NCBI GenBank assembly: GCA_028571685.1
Contig: CM053140.1
Location: forward strand, 59,340,201-59,404,200
DNA from: Heterohyrax brucei
Taxonomy: Eukaryota; Chordata; Mammalia; Hyracoidea; Procaviidae
Length of the DNA stretch: 64,000 nt
Direction: 5' to 3'
Shown: piece by piece, positions 22,277-32,396 of the stretch
Layout: every line of letters begins with the position of its first letter
How positions within the stretch are numbered: position 1 is the first letter of the stretch
Position numbers and translations under genes: made by a program
Notes under the pieces: model-generated
The model's database searches: none
What the model was told of the DNA's origin: nothing
Seen by the model: the letters and a program-made list of their open reading frames with translations, nothing else

Positions 22277-22790
22277 TGTTGGAGGAGCATTGGTTGACTA
22301 AAACAGAATTGAAATACCATGAGTGGATGGCTATTCTTCCACAGTCCGGTAGGCTACAAGTCCAAATTCAGGATGTCCGCTCCAGGGGAAGGCTTTCCCC
22401 CTTGTCAGCTCTGGAGGAAAGTCTGGTATTGCATCAGTCTTTGTTCAGGGAGCATCTTGGCGCAGGAACCTCAGGTTTGAAGGACACGTTCTTCTCCCAG
22501 TGCTGCTTTCTTGATGGTGTGAGGTTCCCAATTCTCAGCTTGCCTCTCTTTCATTTTATCTCTTGTAGGATGAAAGGATTAAGGGTGGGGACAAGCCATA
22601 CTTCAGGGAAACTCCCTTTACAGAGGAGTAGGGAGGTGATCTTCTGAAGGGATTTACAGTCTCACTCTAATCATTTAACATACAGCACAGGAAAATCACA
22701 AAATGGAAGACAATCATAAAACATTGGGAATCATGGCTCAGCCACGTGGCTACAAATATTTTACGGGGGGATACAATTCAATCCATGACA
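22277..22790 (-). mobile_element. Solo LTR, MaLR-like, with 5-bp target duplication
   Basis: Same family and orientation as the LTR 40 bp to its left. The flanks 22272-22276 and 22791-22795 are both CTTAG, an exact 5-bp target site duplication, which fixes the boundaries and shows an independent insertion followed by LTR-LTR loss of the interior. Fossil, no coding sequence. Confidence 0.8.
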
Positions 22791-22919
22791 CTTAGGAATA
22801 TGTATTCTCACAAAAGGTTTCAAAATCCTGTTGATAAAAGTAAGTCCACAAACAAAAATTTGAGACTCACTGTTGCCACCCTAACGTCCCTAGCTTTTTT
22901 GAGGGGCTCCAGATCTAAC

Positions 22920-23089
22920 TAAACCAAAACCAAATGCCTTACTGTCAAGCCAATTCTGACTCACAGTGACCCTCCAAGACAGAACTGCTCCATAGGGTTT
23001 CTAAGCAGTGGCTGATAGATTCAAACTCCTGATGTTTGGGTTAGCAGGGTAGCTCACTGTAACTCTTAACATTGTACTTCCAGGGGTCC
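22920..23089 (-). repeat. AfroSINE, short form, minus strand
   Basis: Starts 'aaaccaaaaccaaatgcc' and ends near 'acttccaggggtcc'. The body is intact apart from point changes. Confidence 0.88.
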
Positions 23090-23099
23090 CAGTCATAGT

Positions 23100-23465
23100 G
23101 TTCTTAAATATCCAGCTCTTCTCCCCTTCCTGGGTGCATGAAAGACTACACTTCCCTGCTTCCCTTGCAGTGGGCCATGTGGCTAGTTCTGGCCAATGAA
23201 TAGTGAGTAGAACTGACTTGCTTTACCTCTAGGCTGAGGCTGTGGAAAGTCCCTAGTAAGACTTTCCAGGTGTCCTGTCTTGGTTGGAGAGCATGGGGGC
23301 TGCGTCTTCAGATATCTGAGACATGAGATAAAAGCAGCATGGATCTCCAGGTGCCCTGGACTTACCTGGAACTTGTGAGAAACAAAGAGATAGACATCAA
23401 CTCCTAGTCAGTGGGATCTGAGTTTGTTACTACAACACGACCCCAGCTTAAACTGACTAACACAG
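23100..23465 (+). repeat. Old interspersed repeat, possibly an ERVL/MaLR-type LTR
   Basis: 'gcttcccttgcagtgggcca', 'ctggccaatgaatagtgag' and the end 'aaactgactaacaca' resemble a widespread old mammalian repeat whose LTRs end in 'ctgactaataca'. The family is not certain by eye. No coding content. Confidence 0.45.
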
Positions 23466-23552
23466 ACTCCTTTGAGAATCTGGTAAAAACCACAGATCTT
23501 CTCGCCAGGAAAATGTGCATTTGCATATCAATATAAAATTTGGGCTACCTAA

Positions 23553-23722
23553 AGAACCCCAGGTGACGTAGTGGTTAAGTCCTACGGCTGCTAACACAAA
23601 GGTCAGCAGTTCAGATCCACCAGGCACCCCTTGGAAACTCTATGGGGGCAGTTCTACTCTGCCCTACAGGATTGCTATGACTTGGAGTTGACTCAACGGC
23701 AGTGGATTGGGTTTGGTTTTGG
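23553..23722 (+). repeat. AfroSINE, short form
   Basis: Head 'aagaaccccaggtgacgtag', then 'tggttaagtcctacggctgc', and tail 'gggtttggttttgg'. One of the better preserved copies, with a readable box A region. Confidence 0.9.
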
Positions 23723-23769
23723 CAAGGTATCTCAGGCAGTGGGGTTGGTCTGATTTCGGTTAATGTATG

Positions 23770-24520
23770 CCCTTACTCCCTGGGTGAAGCAAAAAGTTTG
23801 TACTTGACCACTGTGGTGGTCAGGATTATGTCCACTTGGCTACTCCATATTTGGCTGCTGTATTAAGTGGCAGGGCGGGGTTTGTGGTGGCTCCCCACCC
23901 CTCGGCTCTCATCTTCCGACCTTCTACTACTACTGCTGGTCTGCTCATGTAGCCAGGAACTCCTGCTCTCTTCTTCCAGTGTCTGGTTCCAGGACTTGAA
24001 CTAGCAGCTGTTGGACTCATCAGTCCTTACAGTCAGTACTTGAGAGTCCTGCTCCCTGACCTGCTGATCCTGGGTTTGCCAGCCTCTGTCGCTTTGTCTC
24101 GCCACCAGCTTGGGATCCACTGACCTACACAGCCGGCGATCTAGAAGTCTGGTCTCTGACCTGCTGACTTTGGGTTCCTCAGCTTCCATGGCCACGTGAG
24201 GCTTGTGCCAGAACTTGGGACATTCAGCTTCTGTGATTACATGAGCTGTTTCCTATATCTGTATCTATCTATCTATCTATCTATATTATAAATCTTTCCT
24301 TGTACCTACACGTGTTACTGGTTTTGCTTCCCTAGAAAACCCAGCCTAAGACAACCACTAACCTCAGAGACAGCAGTTTGAACCCACCCTATGGTGCTGT
24401 GTAAGAAAGGCCTGGCAATCAGCTTCTGTAAAGATTACAGGCAAGAAAACCCTATGGAGGAGGTCTACTCTGTGACACATAGGGTCATGATGAGTTAGAA
24501 TCCACTCAACAGCAACAGGC
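23770..24520 (+). repeat. AfroSINE, long form, split by a solo LTR
   Basis: The head lies at 23770-23811 and the remainder at 24354-24520 ('ggcctggcaatcagcttctg' is the long-form segment, then 'gtcatgatgagttagaatcc'). The two parts join across the LTR's 5-bp target duplication. So this SINE predates the LTR insertion, the reverse of the order seen at 9.5 kb. Confidence 0.85.
23812..24353 (+). mobile_element. Solo LTR, ERVL (MLT2-like), inserted in AfroSINE
   Basis: 542 bp, TG...CA bounded, with an exact 5-bp target duplication ACCAC at 23807-23811 and 24354-24358, typical of class III (ERVL) retroviruses. It is a sister of the LTR at 12094-12608. It contains a short (ATCT)n tract near 24262-24284. 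No internal genes. Fossil. Confidence 0.85.
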
Positions 24521-24734
24521 TTTTCTTTGGTAAGATAACCCTGATGACCCTTTCTTCTCCCTCACATCTAGAGATTCTTGGTTCAAGTGCCTGTGAACTT
24601 CTACTCTGATCTACTTTATGACAGTGCTGGCATTGCTTCCTGTTAGTGCTCCTTCTCCTTGCTCCTTATCAGTGGTCTCTGTGTGCTCCAAGTTCTTCTC
24701 TTGTGTGTGCAGAGCAATGCAGCTCTTTGCACCT

Positions 24735-24747
24735 CCCCCCCCCCCCC
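24735..24747 (+). repeat. Poly-C tract (C13)
   Basis: Thirteen consecutive cytosines in a pyrimidine-rich context. Prone to length variation and sequencing error. Confidence 0.9.
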
Positions 24748-24829
24748 GGCCCATGTAGGCCCAAATCCATCCAGGGTGGCCAAGATGAAAGACCTTGTTT
24801 ATCAGCATCCACCATACTTAGAAGGCATG

Positions 24830-25034
24830 TTGTTGATAGTTCCTATCAAGTTGATTAAAACTCCTGGTGACACCATGTGTGTACAATAGAATTGCTCTAC
24901 AGGGTTTTTGAGACTGTGACCTTTCAGAAGCCGTTGCTGGGCCTGTCTTCTGAGTCACTTCTGGGTGGGTTTGAACAGCCAACAATCTGGCTAGCAGTTG
25001 AGTCCTTAACTGTTTGTGCTACCCTGGGACTCCA
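24830..25034 (-). repeat. AfroSINE, long form, minus strand
   Basis: Reverse 3' core 'caagttgattaaaactcctg', long-form middle 'ggcctgtcttctgagtc', and reverse head 'gctaccctgggactcc'. Confidence 0.85.
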
Positions 25035-25078
25035 AGAAAGCATATGGAAATATAATTATAATGATATAATTAGGAATT

Positions 25079-25248
25079 GGAAACCCTGGTGGCACAGTGG
25101 GTTAAGTGCCAGTCTGCTAACCAAAAGGTTGGCAGTTTTAATCCACCAGGTGCTCCTTGAAAACTCTATGGGGCAGTTCTACTCTGTCCCGTAGGGTCGC
25201 TGTGAGTCAGAATCAACTTGACAGCAATGGGGTTGGGTTTGGTTTGGT
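25079..25248 (+). repeat. AfroSINE, short form, with target duplication
   Basis: One of the best copies: 'aaaccctggtggcacagtgg' to 'gggtttggtttgg'. The flanks 25067-25078 and 25249-25260 match at 11 of 12 bases ('taat.aggaatt'), a clear LINE-type target site duplication. Low divergence from the inferred consensus suggests a relatively young insertion. Confidence 0.93.
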
Positions 25249-25259
25249 TAATCAGGAAT

Positions 25260-25759
25260 TACATGTGTTTGTGTTTGTAATATAATGTATGACCACATTT
25301 TGGGGAGGAGGTTTCGTCTTCCTATGTCTCATCCTCTTGGAGTCAGGAATTAATAATCCTAGCTCTAAGTTGAGACCAGAAGATTCCCAGAGGCTCATGG
25401 GAAACTCTCCAGAACCACGTACATATCAACTGCAGACCACCAAGGGACTTTCACAGCTGGAGACTGATCCCCACCTATGAACCACTAGGCCTGATGAGCC
25501 CCCCTTACTCCACTCCAACAGCACCTATGGCCAAAGCTTAGGCTGGGTGTGATGCCCCTCCACGTGCTTCCCTGGGAAATGTTGACTCTTGCAGCTACGA
25601 ACTGCCACTTACTGATCGGCTGAAACTTCGTTTCTGGGACTTCACAGCTGGTGGAGTCAAGACCCAACTCAAGATTTCTGCTGTTTGAGTCTCTGCTTTC
25701 ACTTGTAATAGGCTAGCCTGCACCTTGGCAAAGAGGGGCATCCCTGAATCATTCCAATC
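25260..25759. other. Unique sequence
   Basis: No gene or repeat recognised. Confidence 0.4.
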
Positions 25760-25850
25760 TTGATGCAAATGCTAGATCTGCCACTATTCAGCTATGTGAG
25801 CTTGGCTGAGTCACTTAGCCTGTCTGGGTCCTAGGTTCCCCATGTATGGG
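25760..25850 (+). repeat. MIR fragment
   Basis: 'ctatgtgagcttggctgagtc' lies within a sense MIR core (about 'acttagcctgtctggg'). Confidence 0.6.
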
Positions 25851-25899
25851 CTATGAGTATTGCACCCAGTCTTCCCTCCCATGCCTCATGCATGTCCCA

Positions 25900-26370
25900 C
25901 ACGCCATCCCAATTGCATGGCTTTCCACAGCAGAACACTGTCTCTGCCATTGTCCCTTTGCCCGGAGTGCTGCCCTCCCATCTCCATCTCTCACTTTTAA
26001 GTGCTTCCTCTACTCCAGTGAGGGAGCCCTGGTGACACAATGGTTAAGTGCTCAGCTGCTAACCAAAAGTTTGGCAGTTTGAATCCACCAGCTGCTTCAG
26101 GGAGGAAAGATCTGGTAACCTGTTCCTATAAGGATTATAGCCTAGGAACTCCTATGGGGCAGTTCTACTTTGTCCTACAGGGGTGATATAAGGTCACTAT
26201 GAGTCTAAATCAACTTCACAGCACACAACAACAACAGCAGCAACAACCACCTACCTCAAAGTCTGGTTCAAATACCACTCAGCTCACCACTCAGGTCTCC
26301 CCTGACCCACGGCAGTTGATAGTCTTGTTGCTGACACCTCACTTTCTGCTTGTTTCTATTTTCCAGACTT
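25900..26370 (+). repeat. Probable L2 fragment split by AfroSINE
   Basis: 'cacttttaagtgcttcctc' before the SINE and 'ctggttcaaataccactcag', 'caggtctcccctgacc' after it resemble the L2 3' region in order. Ends are uncertain. Confidence 0.45.
26029..26252 (+). repeat. AfroSINE, long form, with RTE-like (CAA)n tail
   Basis: Head 'gggagccctggtgacacaat', long-form segment 'gatctggtaacctgttcc', and an end in 'cacacaacaacaacagcag' rather than the usual 'ggtttggttt' tail. The AAC-rich tail is what RTE LINEs carry. It is inserted in an L2-like relic. Confidence 0.85.
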
Positions 26371-26379
26371 TCCCAACTA

Positions 26380-26590
26380 GAGAAAGCCAGCATTTATTGT
26401 GCACCTACTGTGTATCAGATTCTGTGCAAGGTACTTCACCAGCATCAGGTTCTGCTTTTAGCATCTGTCTTGGAGGCACACACAATTACGTACAGATCAG
26501 AGACTGACACTGAGGTTTAGAGATTTCAGGTGACGCAGCACAGTCCCACTGCCAGTAAAGGACATTCAAAGCCAGGCCACTCAGTCTCGT
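26380..26590 (-). repeat. MIR SINE relic
   Basis: 'tttattgtgcacctactgtg', 'tgcaaggtacttcacc' and then 'gacactgaggtttagag' follow the antisense MIR order. Confidence 0.7.
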
Positions 26591-27855
26591 ACATATGGAT
26601 TCCCTGGGGCAGGGGTTGTGTCTTGATTACAGCAGGCACCTGGTAGATACTTGTTGAGGGGTGCAGGCTTTGTGCACACCTCTAGCCCATGTTACTCAAA
26701 GACCAGCAGGCAGACCCAAGAAACTCAAAGGCCTGGACTTACAGGCAGGGAAATGTTTTGTGCAAGCTTCCTTTCCCTCACTGTCAGTTCAAAGTGAAGA
26801 TGAGCTGTGAAGAAACCCCTGCTAAATGCAGATGGATTCCCACAATGCCTCTTTATCCTTAAGGGCACACGGGTGGAATGAGGAGAGCGGCTCTGGCTTC
26901 TGGAGTCGGGAGAATTAATTTCTTCATTTGGGGCTTGCAATTCAGGCTGTTGTGGGCTGCCAGGAGACGGTGGCACAGAGAGGTGCGGGCAGGGTGAGGG
27001 CGCAGAGCACACGATGCGGGAGAGGGCGCTGCCAGCTCCCCACCTCCCTCCCGGCTCGCTCCTCCCCAGCTTTCTTTTGCTGCCTCTCTCTGTTGCTTTT
27101 CCTCTTTATTCGTTTCTCCTCTTCTCTCCTTCTATCTCTATGACTTTTCCTAGCTCCCCCATCTGTTCCTCTCTCCCTCTGCCTGTAGCCTTTGTAACTT
27201 GTCTCTCTCTCTCTGTGTCACCATCTCTGTCCGCCACTTCTGGCTGGATGTCTGTTGCAGGGGTTGTTTATATACATCGTACCTCTCTTTCTGATTTTTC
27301 CCTCCTCTTTCACTGGCTCTCTCCCTTTGGGTATATCGGTGACGGCGTCTGTATAGATGTGCTTTGTGTCTTGTCTTTCAATCTGTTCATATAGTTGTCT
27401 GTTTTTATCTCTCTCTGGACGTTTTTACTCTTTTTCCTGCTAGTGTGAATCTCTTTGTTCCTGTTTCTTGCCTTCCCTCTGTCTTTTCACTCTGTATCTA
27501 CTGTCTCTGCTCTCCCCTCACTCTTGTCGTCTTTTACTTTGTGTGTGTGTGTGTCTCCCCTTCCTTCTGTTACAGTGTGTACATGTGTATATATGCATGT
27601 GTGTATGTATGCCTGTATGTGCACATGCATCCCTGGTATTTCATAAAGGCTGTCTCTTTGTTTCTCAGTGAACCACTTTATCTGCTCTCCTAGTTGCTTG
27701 CTCCTCCCACCCCAGATTTGCTACTTGGAGCCTCAGATCTGAGGGTCTCAAGGCCTGAAGAAGGATAAGTCACAGAGTTTTGGGTGAGGCAAGCAGGCAG
27801 CTCAGCTGCTGCTTGGGAAAGGAGCATGTCGCAAATATGAGGGCGGCCCTGAGAC
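26591..27855. other. Unique sequence with CpG-enriched patch and pyrimidine tract
   Basis: 26870-27060 has about ten CpGs in 190 bp, unusual for this window. 27030-27620 is strongly C/T-rich on the plus strand and ends in a TG-rich stretch (27540-27630). No exon can be supported; the forward open frames of 60-126 codons there reflect the pyrimidine bias. Confidence 0.45.
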
Positions 27856-27859
27856 ACCT

Positions 27860-28035
27860 GGTCCAGGTGTAGCAGGGAAAGCACTGGATTCGGAGCCCAA
27901 AAATCAAAGTCCAAGTCCTGTCTCTTCACTTCTTGGGTGACCTCGGACATGTCTGGGCCTCAGGCTCCTCATTGGTAGAATGGGCTTGCTGCGTAGGGTA
28001 AATGGGTTCATGTTTACAGAGCTGGAACCTGGCAC
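27860..28035 (+). repeat. MIR SINE relic
   Basis: 'ttcttgggtgacctcggac', 'cctcaggctcctcattgg' and 'agctggaacctggcacac' give the sense MIR almost end to end. Confidence 0.75.
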
Positions 28036-28249
28036 ACGGGGTGGAGAGCAAGAAATAGATGGGGACCACAGGCCCACGTGTGGATGCTGGAGGCAGAGCT
28101 GTCGGAGATCCAAGAGGAGGCTGTGGAGGCCCTGGAGGGGTGCAGAGGACAGGCCGTGGGGACCATCAGACAGTGGAGGTGGGAGCAGTGGGAGGTGGAA
28201 CAGGTCACTGGGAGTTATCTTTACTCCCGTTGGCACAGCTCTGCGCCTC

Positions 28250-28482
28250 TCTCAGTTTCTTAGTGCTGCTGTAACAGAGATATCACAAGCAGGTGGCTCT
28301 AACAAACAGAGATGTATGTTCTCACAGTTTAGGAGGTTAGAAGTCAGAATTCAGGGTGCTGGCTCTAGGGGAAGGCTCTCTCTACTGCCCTGGGGGATGG
28401 CCTTGTCTCAGCCTCTCTACCGTTCCTCTTGGCTGTTTGATTCTCTGTGCCTAATCTGCTCTTTTTATATTTCAGAAGTGAG
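28250..28482 (-). mobile_element. Partial solo LTR, MaLR-like
   Basis: 'gtgctgctgtaacagagat' to 'tctgctctttttatatttcag' corresponds to the 3' half of the MaLR-like LTR at 21755, in reverse. The other half is missing. Fossil. Confidence 0.65.
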
Positions 28483-28838
28483 TAGGTTTAAGATTGTGGG
28501 GACTGCCAGATAGTGGGGGGGAAGGGCAGGGGGAAGGGCAGGAGGTAGAAGCAGTCAGCAGGCATGCCTCCTCAGCCCAGAGCCTCTCCCTCCCCTGCAC
28601 TGCAGTTATTCCCAGTCCCACTCCAAGTTCCAGGGAAGAAGCTCTCCAGGCAGCTCCGCAGAAGCAGAGCCCAGATACCAGGCCTGCCAGGATCCCAGGG
28701 AGACCAAGACTCTGAATCTGATGTGCGGTCAAGAAAGGGGTCAGGCCTCACTCTGGGGAAGCAAGGCAAGGGCCTTCACCCTGCCCTTCTCAGTACACAG
28801 GGCTGAGGTGGACACCAGCCCCTGTCAGACAGATGTTT
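28483..28838. other. Unique GC-rich sequence
   Basis: Purine-rich at 28515-28560. No exon supported. Confidence 0.4.
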
Positions 28839-28985
28839 TCATTCATTTAACAAATATTTATGGAACCCCAGTATGTTCCAGTGGCCAAGGGTGCAACAGG
28901 GCAGCTCAGTTTAGTGGCAGAGATAGAGAGTATTCAAAACAGCCCCTGGACACATCGTGTTGAAGGAGTACAGGGTAATGAGTCC
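28839..28985 (-). repeat. Probable L2 3' end fragment
   Basis: 'tcatttaacaaatatttatgg' within the typical reverse L2 3' end, followed by the 'gtgcaacagggcagctc' spacer. Partial. Confidence 0.5.
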
Positions 28986-29128
28986 ATAGAACCTGGGTCC
29001 CTCCTCATCTGGAGGTCAAGGCAAGCTTCCCCGAGGAGCTGATGTTGCAGTAGAGAATCTGAAGGGTGGGAGAAAGCTGACCTGCAAAGAGGGTGAGCAG
29101 AAGCTGAGACCCGTCAGTGTTATGGATT

Positions 29129-29583
29129 GTCATGGATTGAATTGTGTCACCCCCAAAATGTATGTGTTGATTTGACTTGGTTAGGAGTCCTAATATGGTA
29201 CCATTCCTCCCATGTGGTGTGAATCCTGCCTCTGTGATACTGATGATGAAGAATGGATTGCAGTTGTGTTAGTGAGGCAGGACTGCAGCTACAAGCTTGT
29301 GGAATATAAAGGAGAAAAGTGAGCCGAGGAGGCTGGGAGCCTCATACCACCAAGAGAGAAGCACCAAGGGCAGAGCATGTCCTTTGGAGCTGAGGTCCTG
29401 TGCCGAGATGCTGTCACTGGATTTGAACTTATCCTACCACACTGTGATGACTTCTCATACGGAATGGACTTGTAACTTGTTAATGGATTTGCAGCTTACC
29501 AGACTGTGACAATAAAAGCATCTCTTTGTGAAACCTTCAGTTCGTGGTTTTTTCTGTTGGAGCAGTACCAGGTGACTAAGACA
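29129..29583 (+). mobile_element. Solo LTR, MaLR-like, sense orientation
   Basis: Begins 'tgtcatggattgaattgtg' and ends 'ggtgactaagaca'. A poly(A) signal-like 'aataaaa' lies near 29510, where an LTR R region would carry it. The first 11 bases appear twice in a row (29118 and 29129), so the start could be either. No internal region. Fossil. Confidence 0.75.
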
Positions 29584-29737
29584 GGGATATAGACTCAGTA
29601 GCCTGAGATCTCCTTCCTTTGCCCCTGTTCATGACTTTGGGACCAGAATCCCATCTTCAGCTCTCTGGGAGAGTCAGTTTCCCTAGTTGTATACGTCAGA
29701 GACTTGGGCCAGATGATCTATGTTAGAATACTAAAGG

Positions 29738-29950
29738 TAGCAGCTGACACTTGCTGAGCGCTTGCTGCAGGCCCACCTGGTATTGAGTTGTGGACACACA
29801 TTACTCTCACCCTTCCTCCTCCAGAGGCGTGGCTTACTATCCCCATTTTACAAGCCAGAAGACTTTGCACAAGAGAGTTAAGTGAGCTGACCTCAAAGCG
29901 CAGTCCAAAGCATGTTCCTTTTGTCACTACCGGTTCTTTCCCATCAGGTA
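29738..29950 (-). repeat. MIR SINE relic
   Basis: 'cttgctgagcgcttgctg' and 'ctatccccattttacaagc', followed by 'agttaagtgagctgacc', is the antisense MIR. Confidence 0.75.
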
Positions 29951-30569
29951 AGTGAACTCTGTGTGGCCTCTTTACAATGGCCGTCTCCCCTCTGTCCGCA
30001 TTCACACTTCTGGGTGCAGATATAACAGTCGGGGTGGTGTGGGGGAGAAGGTACAAAGATATTGAGTTACCAAGGAATGAGGGGAAGTCACCAAAAGCCA
30101 GGGCCCTTATACGTGTCCCCAGCATCCAATGTTGGCTGCAGAGCTGTCCCCCCTCCATCCTTCCTTCAGCCTGCTGGGCTCTCCCCATCCCACCCTGTAG
30201 GAGTGTTAGAACAGCCATGCTCGCCTTCATCCTGTGGGTGTGCTCAGCACAACAGATAAAACAGATCTGCCCTAGAAAGTGAGTCCGTGGGTGGGGGCCA
30301 GATAAAGTGCTGAGTCTCTGGGTCTCTTGGAGGGGAAGTAGAGGCTTCATATTCACATCTGGGGCTGTCACCTCAGGGAACTGAAAATCCCTGGGAGACC
30401 CTATAGTGATCATTTAGCTCAGAGGCTGGCTTAGCATAAGAGAAATATGTGAGCATAATTAATCCCACCACCATGATCATTCCCATTTTTCCTGGCAGGG
30501 AGAGGAGGGAGATGGTTGAGAGAGGGGAATCTGTGGGAGCATTGGCTGGGTTCTAACTGGACTCCCAAA
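29951..30569. other. Unique sequence
   Basis: Part of a long reverse open frame (29718-30413) that I do not accept as a gene, because its 3' third is MIR and no motif is seen. Confidence 0.4.
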
Positions 30570-30700
30570 CTTGCCATCGGTAGGGCCTTGAGTAAGGCAC
30601 TGGTCACCACTGGTCAGTCTCCTCATCTGTAAAATCATACCACCTGTGTGCTAGGGGCTGTTAAGAGGATTCAGTGGGACAATGAGACGTGTTTTCACAG
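30570..30700 (+). repeat. MIR fragment
   Basis: 'agtaaggcactggtcacc' and 'tctcctcatctgtaaaatc' match the sense MIR core. Confidence 0.65.
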
Positions 30701-30929
30701 CAACTTGTATGTTACTGGTGTCAACTCACACAATTGTTAACCAGCCAACTTCCACCTACCAAATATCTTCCAAACTAGGAGAGTGGAGAAGTCCTGCCCC
30801 TTGCTCCCCAAGGAGACGTCAGGACCAGGAAACCCTTTGTAGAAGTCCTCAGGGTACACACAGTGGGAAAGAGGCAGGGCTGTGTTCACTGGGACCCTGG
30901 TCGGCGTCAGGCTAGGGTGTGCAGGGGGC

Positions 30930-31050
30930 GCTTTCCCACACTGTCATGTTCTGTCCTCACCACAGCCCTGTGAACTGGGTGTCACCACCCCCATTGTACA
31001 GATGGGGAGCCAGAGGCTCAGAGGGCCTGGTAAGCCTGGTAAGCTCCAGA
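30930..31050 (-). repeat. MIR fragment
   Basis: 'cctcaccacagccctgtg', 'cccattgtacagatgggg' and 'gccagaggctcagag' match the antisense MIR core. Confidence 0.7.
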
Positions 31051-31593
31051 TAGTAGGCCTCCTAAGTTAAGGACACAGTAGGGCTGGGACCAATGCTGCT
31101 GCAGTCTTTAGGGTAAGAAAAGAAAGGGGAGAGGGCATGAAGCCACGTCAGGGAAGGAGACAGTTTGGATCTAAGACCGAGCCCGGGCTAGGACACAGAA
31201 GTCCTGGATGTGAGTCCTCACCATCCCTGACACCACCCTGGCTGGTAACTTGGGGCTTATCCCTGCCTCTCCCTGAGTCTGAGCCTCCCTGTTTGTCAAG
31301 GGATTGTTGGATTCGGTGCTCCTCAGGAGTCAGGAGGTTGCTCAACCTCCTTGAGCCTTTCCTTCCTTGTCTAGGAAGCAGTGGAAACAGCAGCTGCCCA
31401 CCCCAATCCACAGGGGATTCTGGAACTAGTCATGTTTGTGAATGGTGTTTCCCAGTGGGGACGCACGACTCCAGGGAGGGGTAAGAGCAGGAATTCACAG
31501 ACAGTGCATTCTCCTTTGGGGCCCTCTCTCTGGCTCTGTATACGTGTGTCTCTGTCTCTGTTGCTCTCTTTTCTGTCTCTCTGTATCTCTTGG

Positions 31594-32396
31594 TCTCACA
31601 CACACATGTCACACAGATACAGATGTGCACGCACACTCGTTCACACACGCATATACTTTCACACACATTCTCACACGGGTAAGCCATGCATACTCTCACA
31701 GTACACTGCCACACACACTCACGCACATTCTTACACAGGTACAGACATGCATACACATACCTTCACTAATACACTTGCACACATTGTTTCACATACACTG
31801 TCACACACATACATTCACATTCACAAATTCTCACACAGGTACAGACTTGCACACACTCACCCACACACTCCTACACACACACATGAACCCTTACACTTGT
31901 TCTCACATGGGTGTAGACATGGACATAACCCTCATTTGTACACTCACACACTGTCACATACACACTCACAAACACATTCACATGAATTCTCACACAGGTA
32001 CAGATGTGCACACACTCAAGCACACACTCACAAACACTATCATTCACACTAACACACATACACACCCATGCACACATTCTCACACAGGTATAGGCATGTC
32101 CATACACCCCCCCATTCATACATCTACACATTGTCACATACATACACACACATTCTCAAACAGGTACAGATGTGCACACACTCACGCACACACACAAACA
32201 CTATCACGCCAATGACACATACATTCACACACATACACCCATGCACACACTCTCACACAGGTACAGATGTGCATATACACTCACTCATACACTGCCCCAC
32301 ACACGTTTTCACGCAGGTACAGATGTGCACGTGCACATGTGGATGCACAGACACACAGGCACACACAGAGACCCTCAGACACAGACACAGACACAG
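31594..32396 (+). repeat. Degenerate CA-rich minisatellite
   Basis: About 800 bp of A/C-rich sequence. Within it, a motif like 'tctcacacaggtacagatgtg' recurs about ten times, near 31610, 31667, 31730, 31835, 31900, 31989, 32079, 32152, 32250 and 32310, with spacing of 57 to 105 bp. The spacer between motifs is imperfect CACA. The long open frames that cross it in both directions come from the repetitive composition and are not genes. Confidence 0.9.

Noticed and set aside
27980-28513. 177-codon open frame on the plus strand
   Set aside because: Runs through a MIR end and into a partial LTR; no motif.
29718-30413. 231-codon open frame on the minus strand
   Set aside because: Its C-terminal third is an antisense MIR (29738-29950), and the rest has no domain signature. 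No splice or conservation evidence.
31442-32215. 257-codon open frame (plus strand) and a 223-codon overlapping one
   Set aside because: Entirely within or adjoining the CA-rich minisatellite; the His/Thr-rich peptide is a composition artefact with frames open on both strands.
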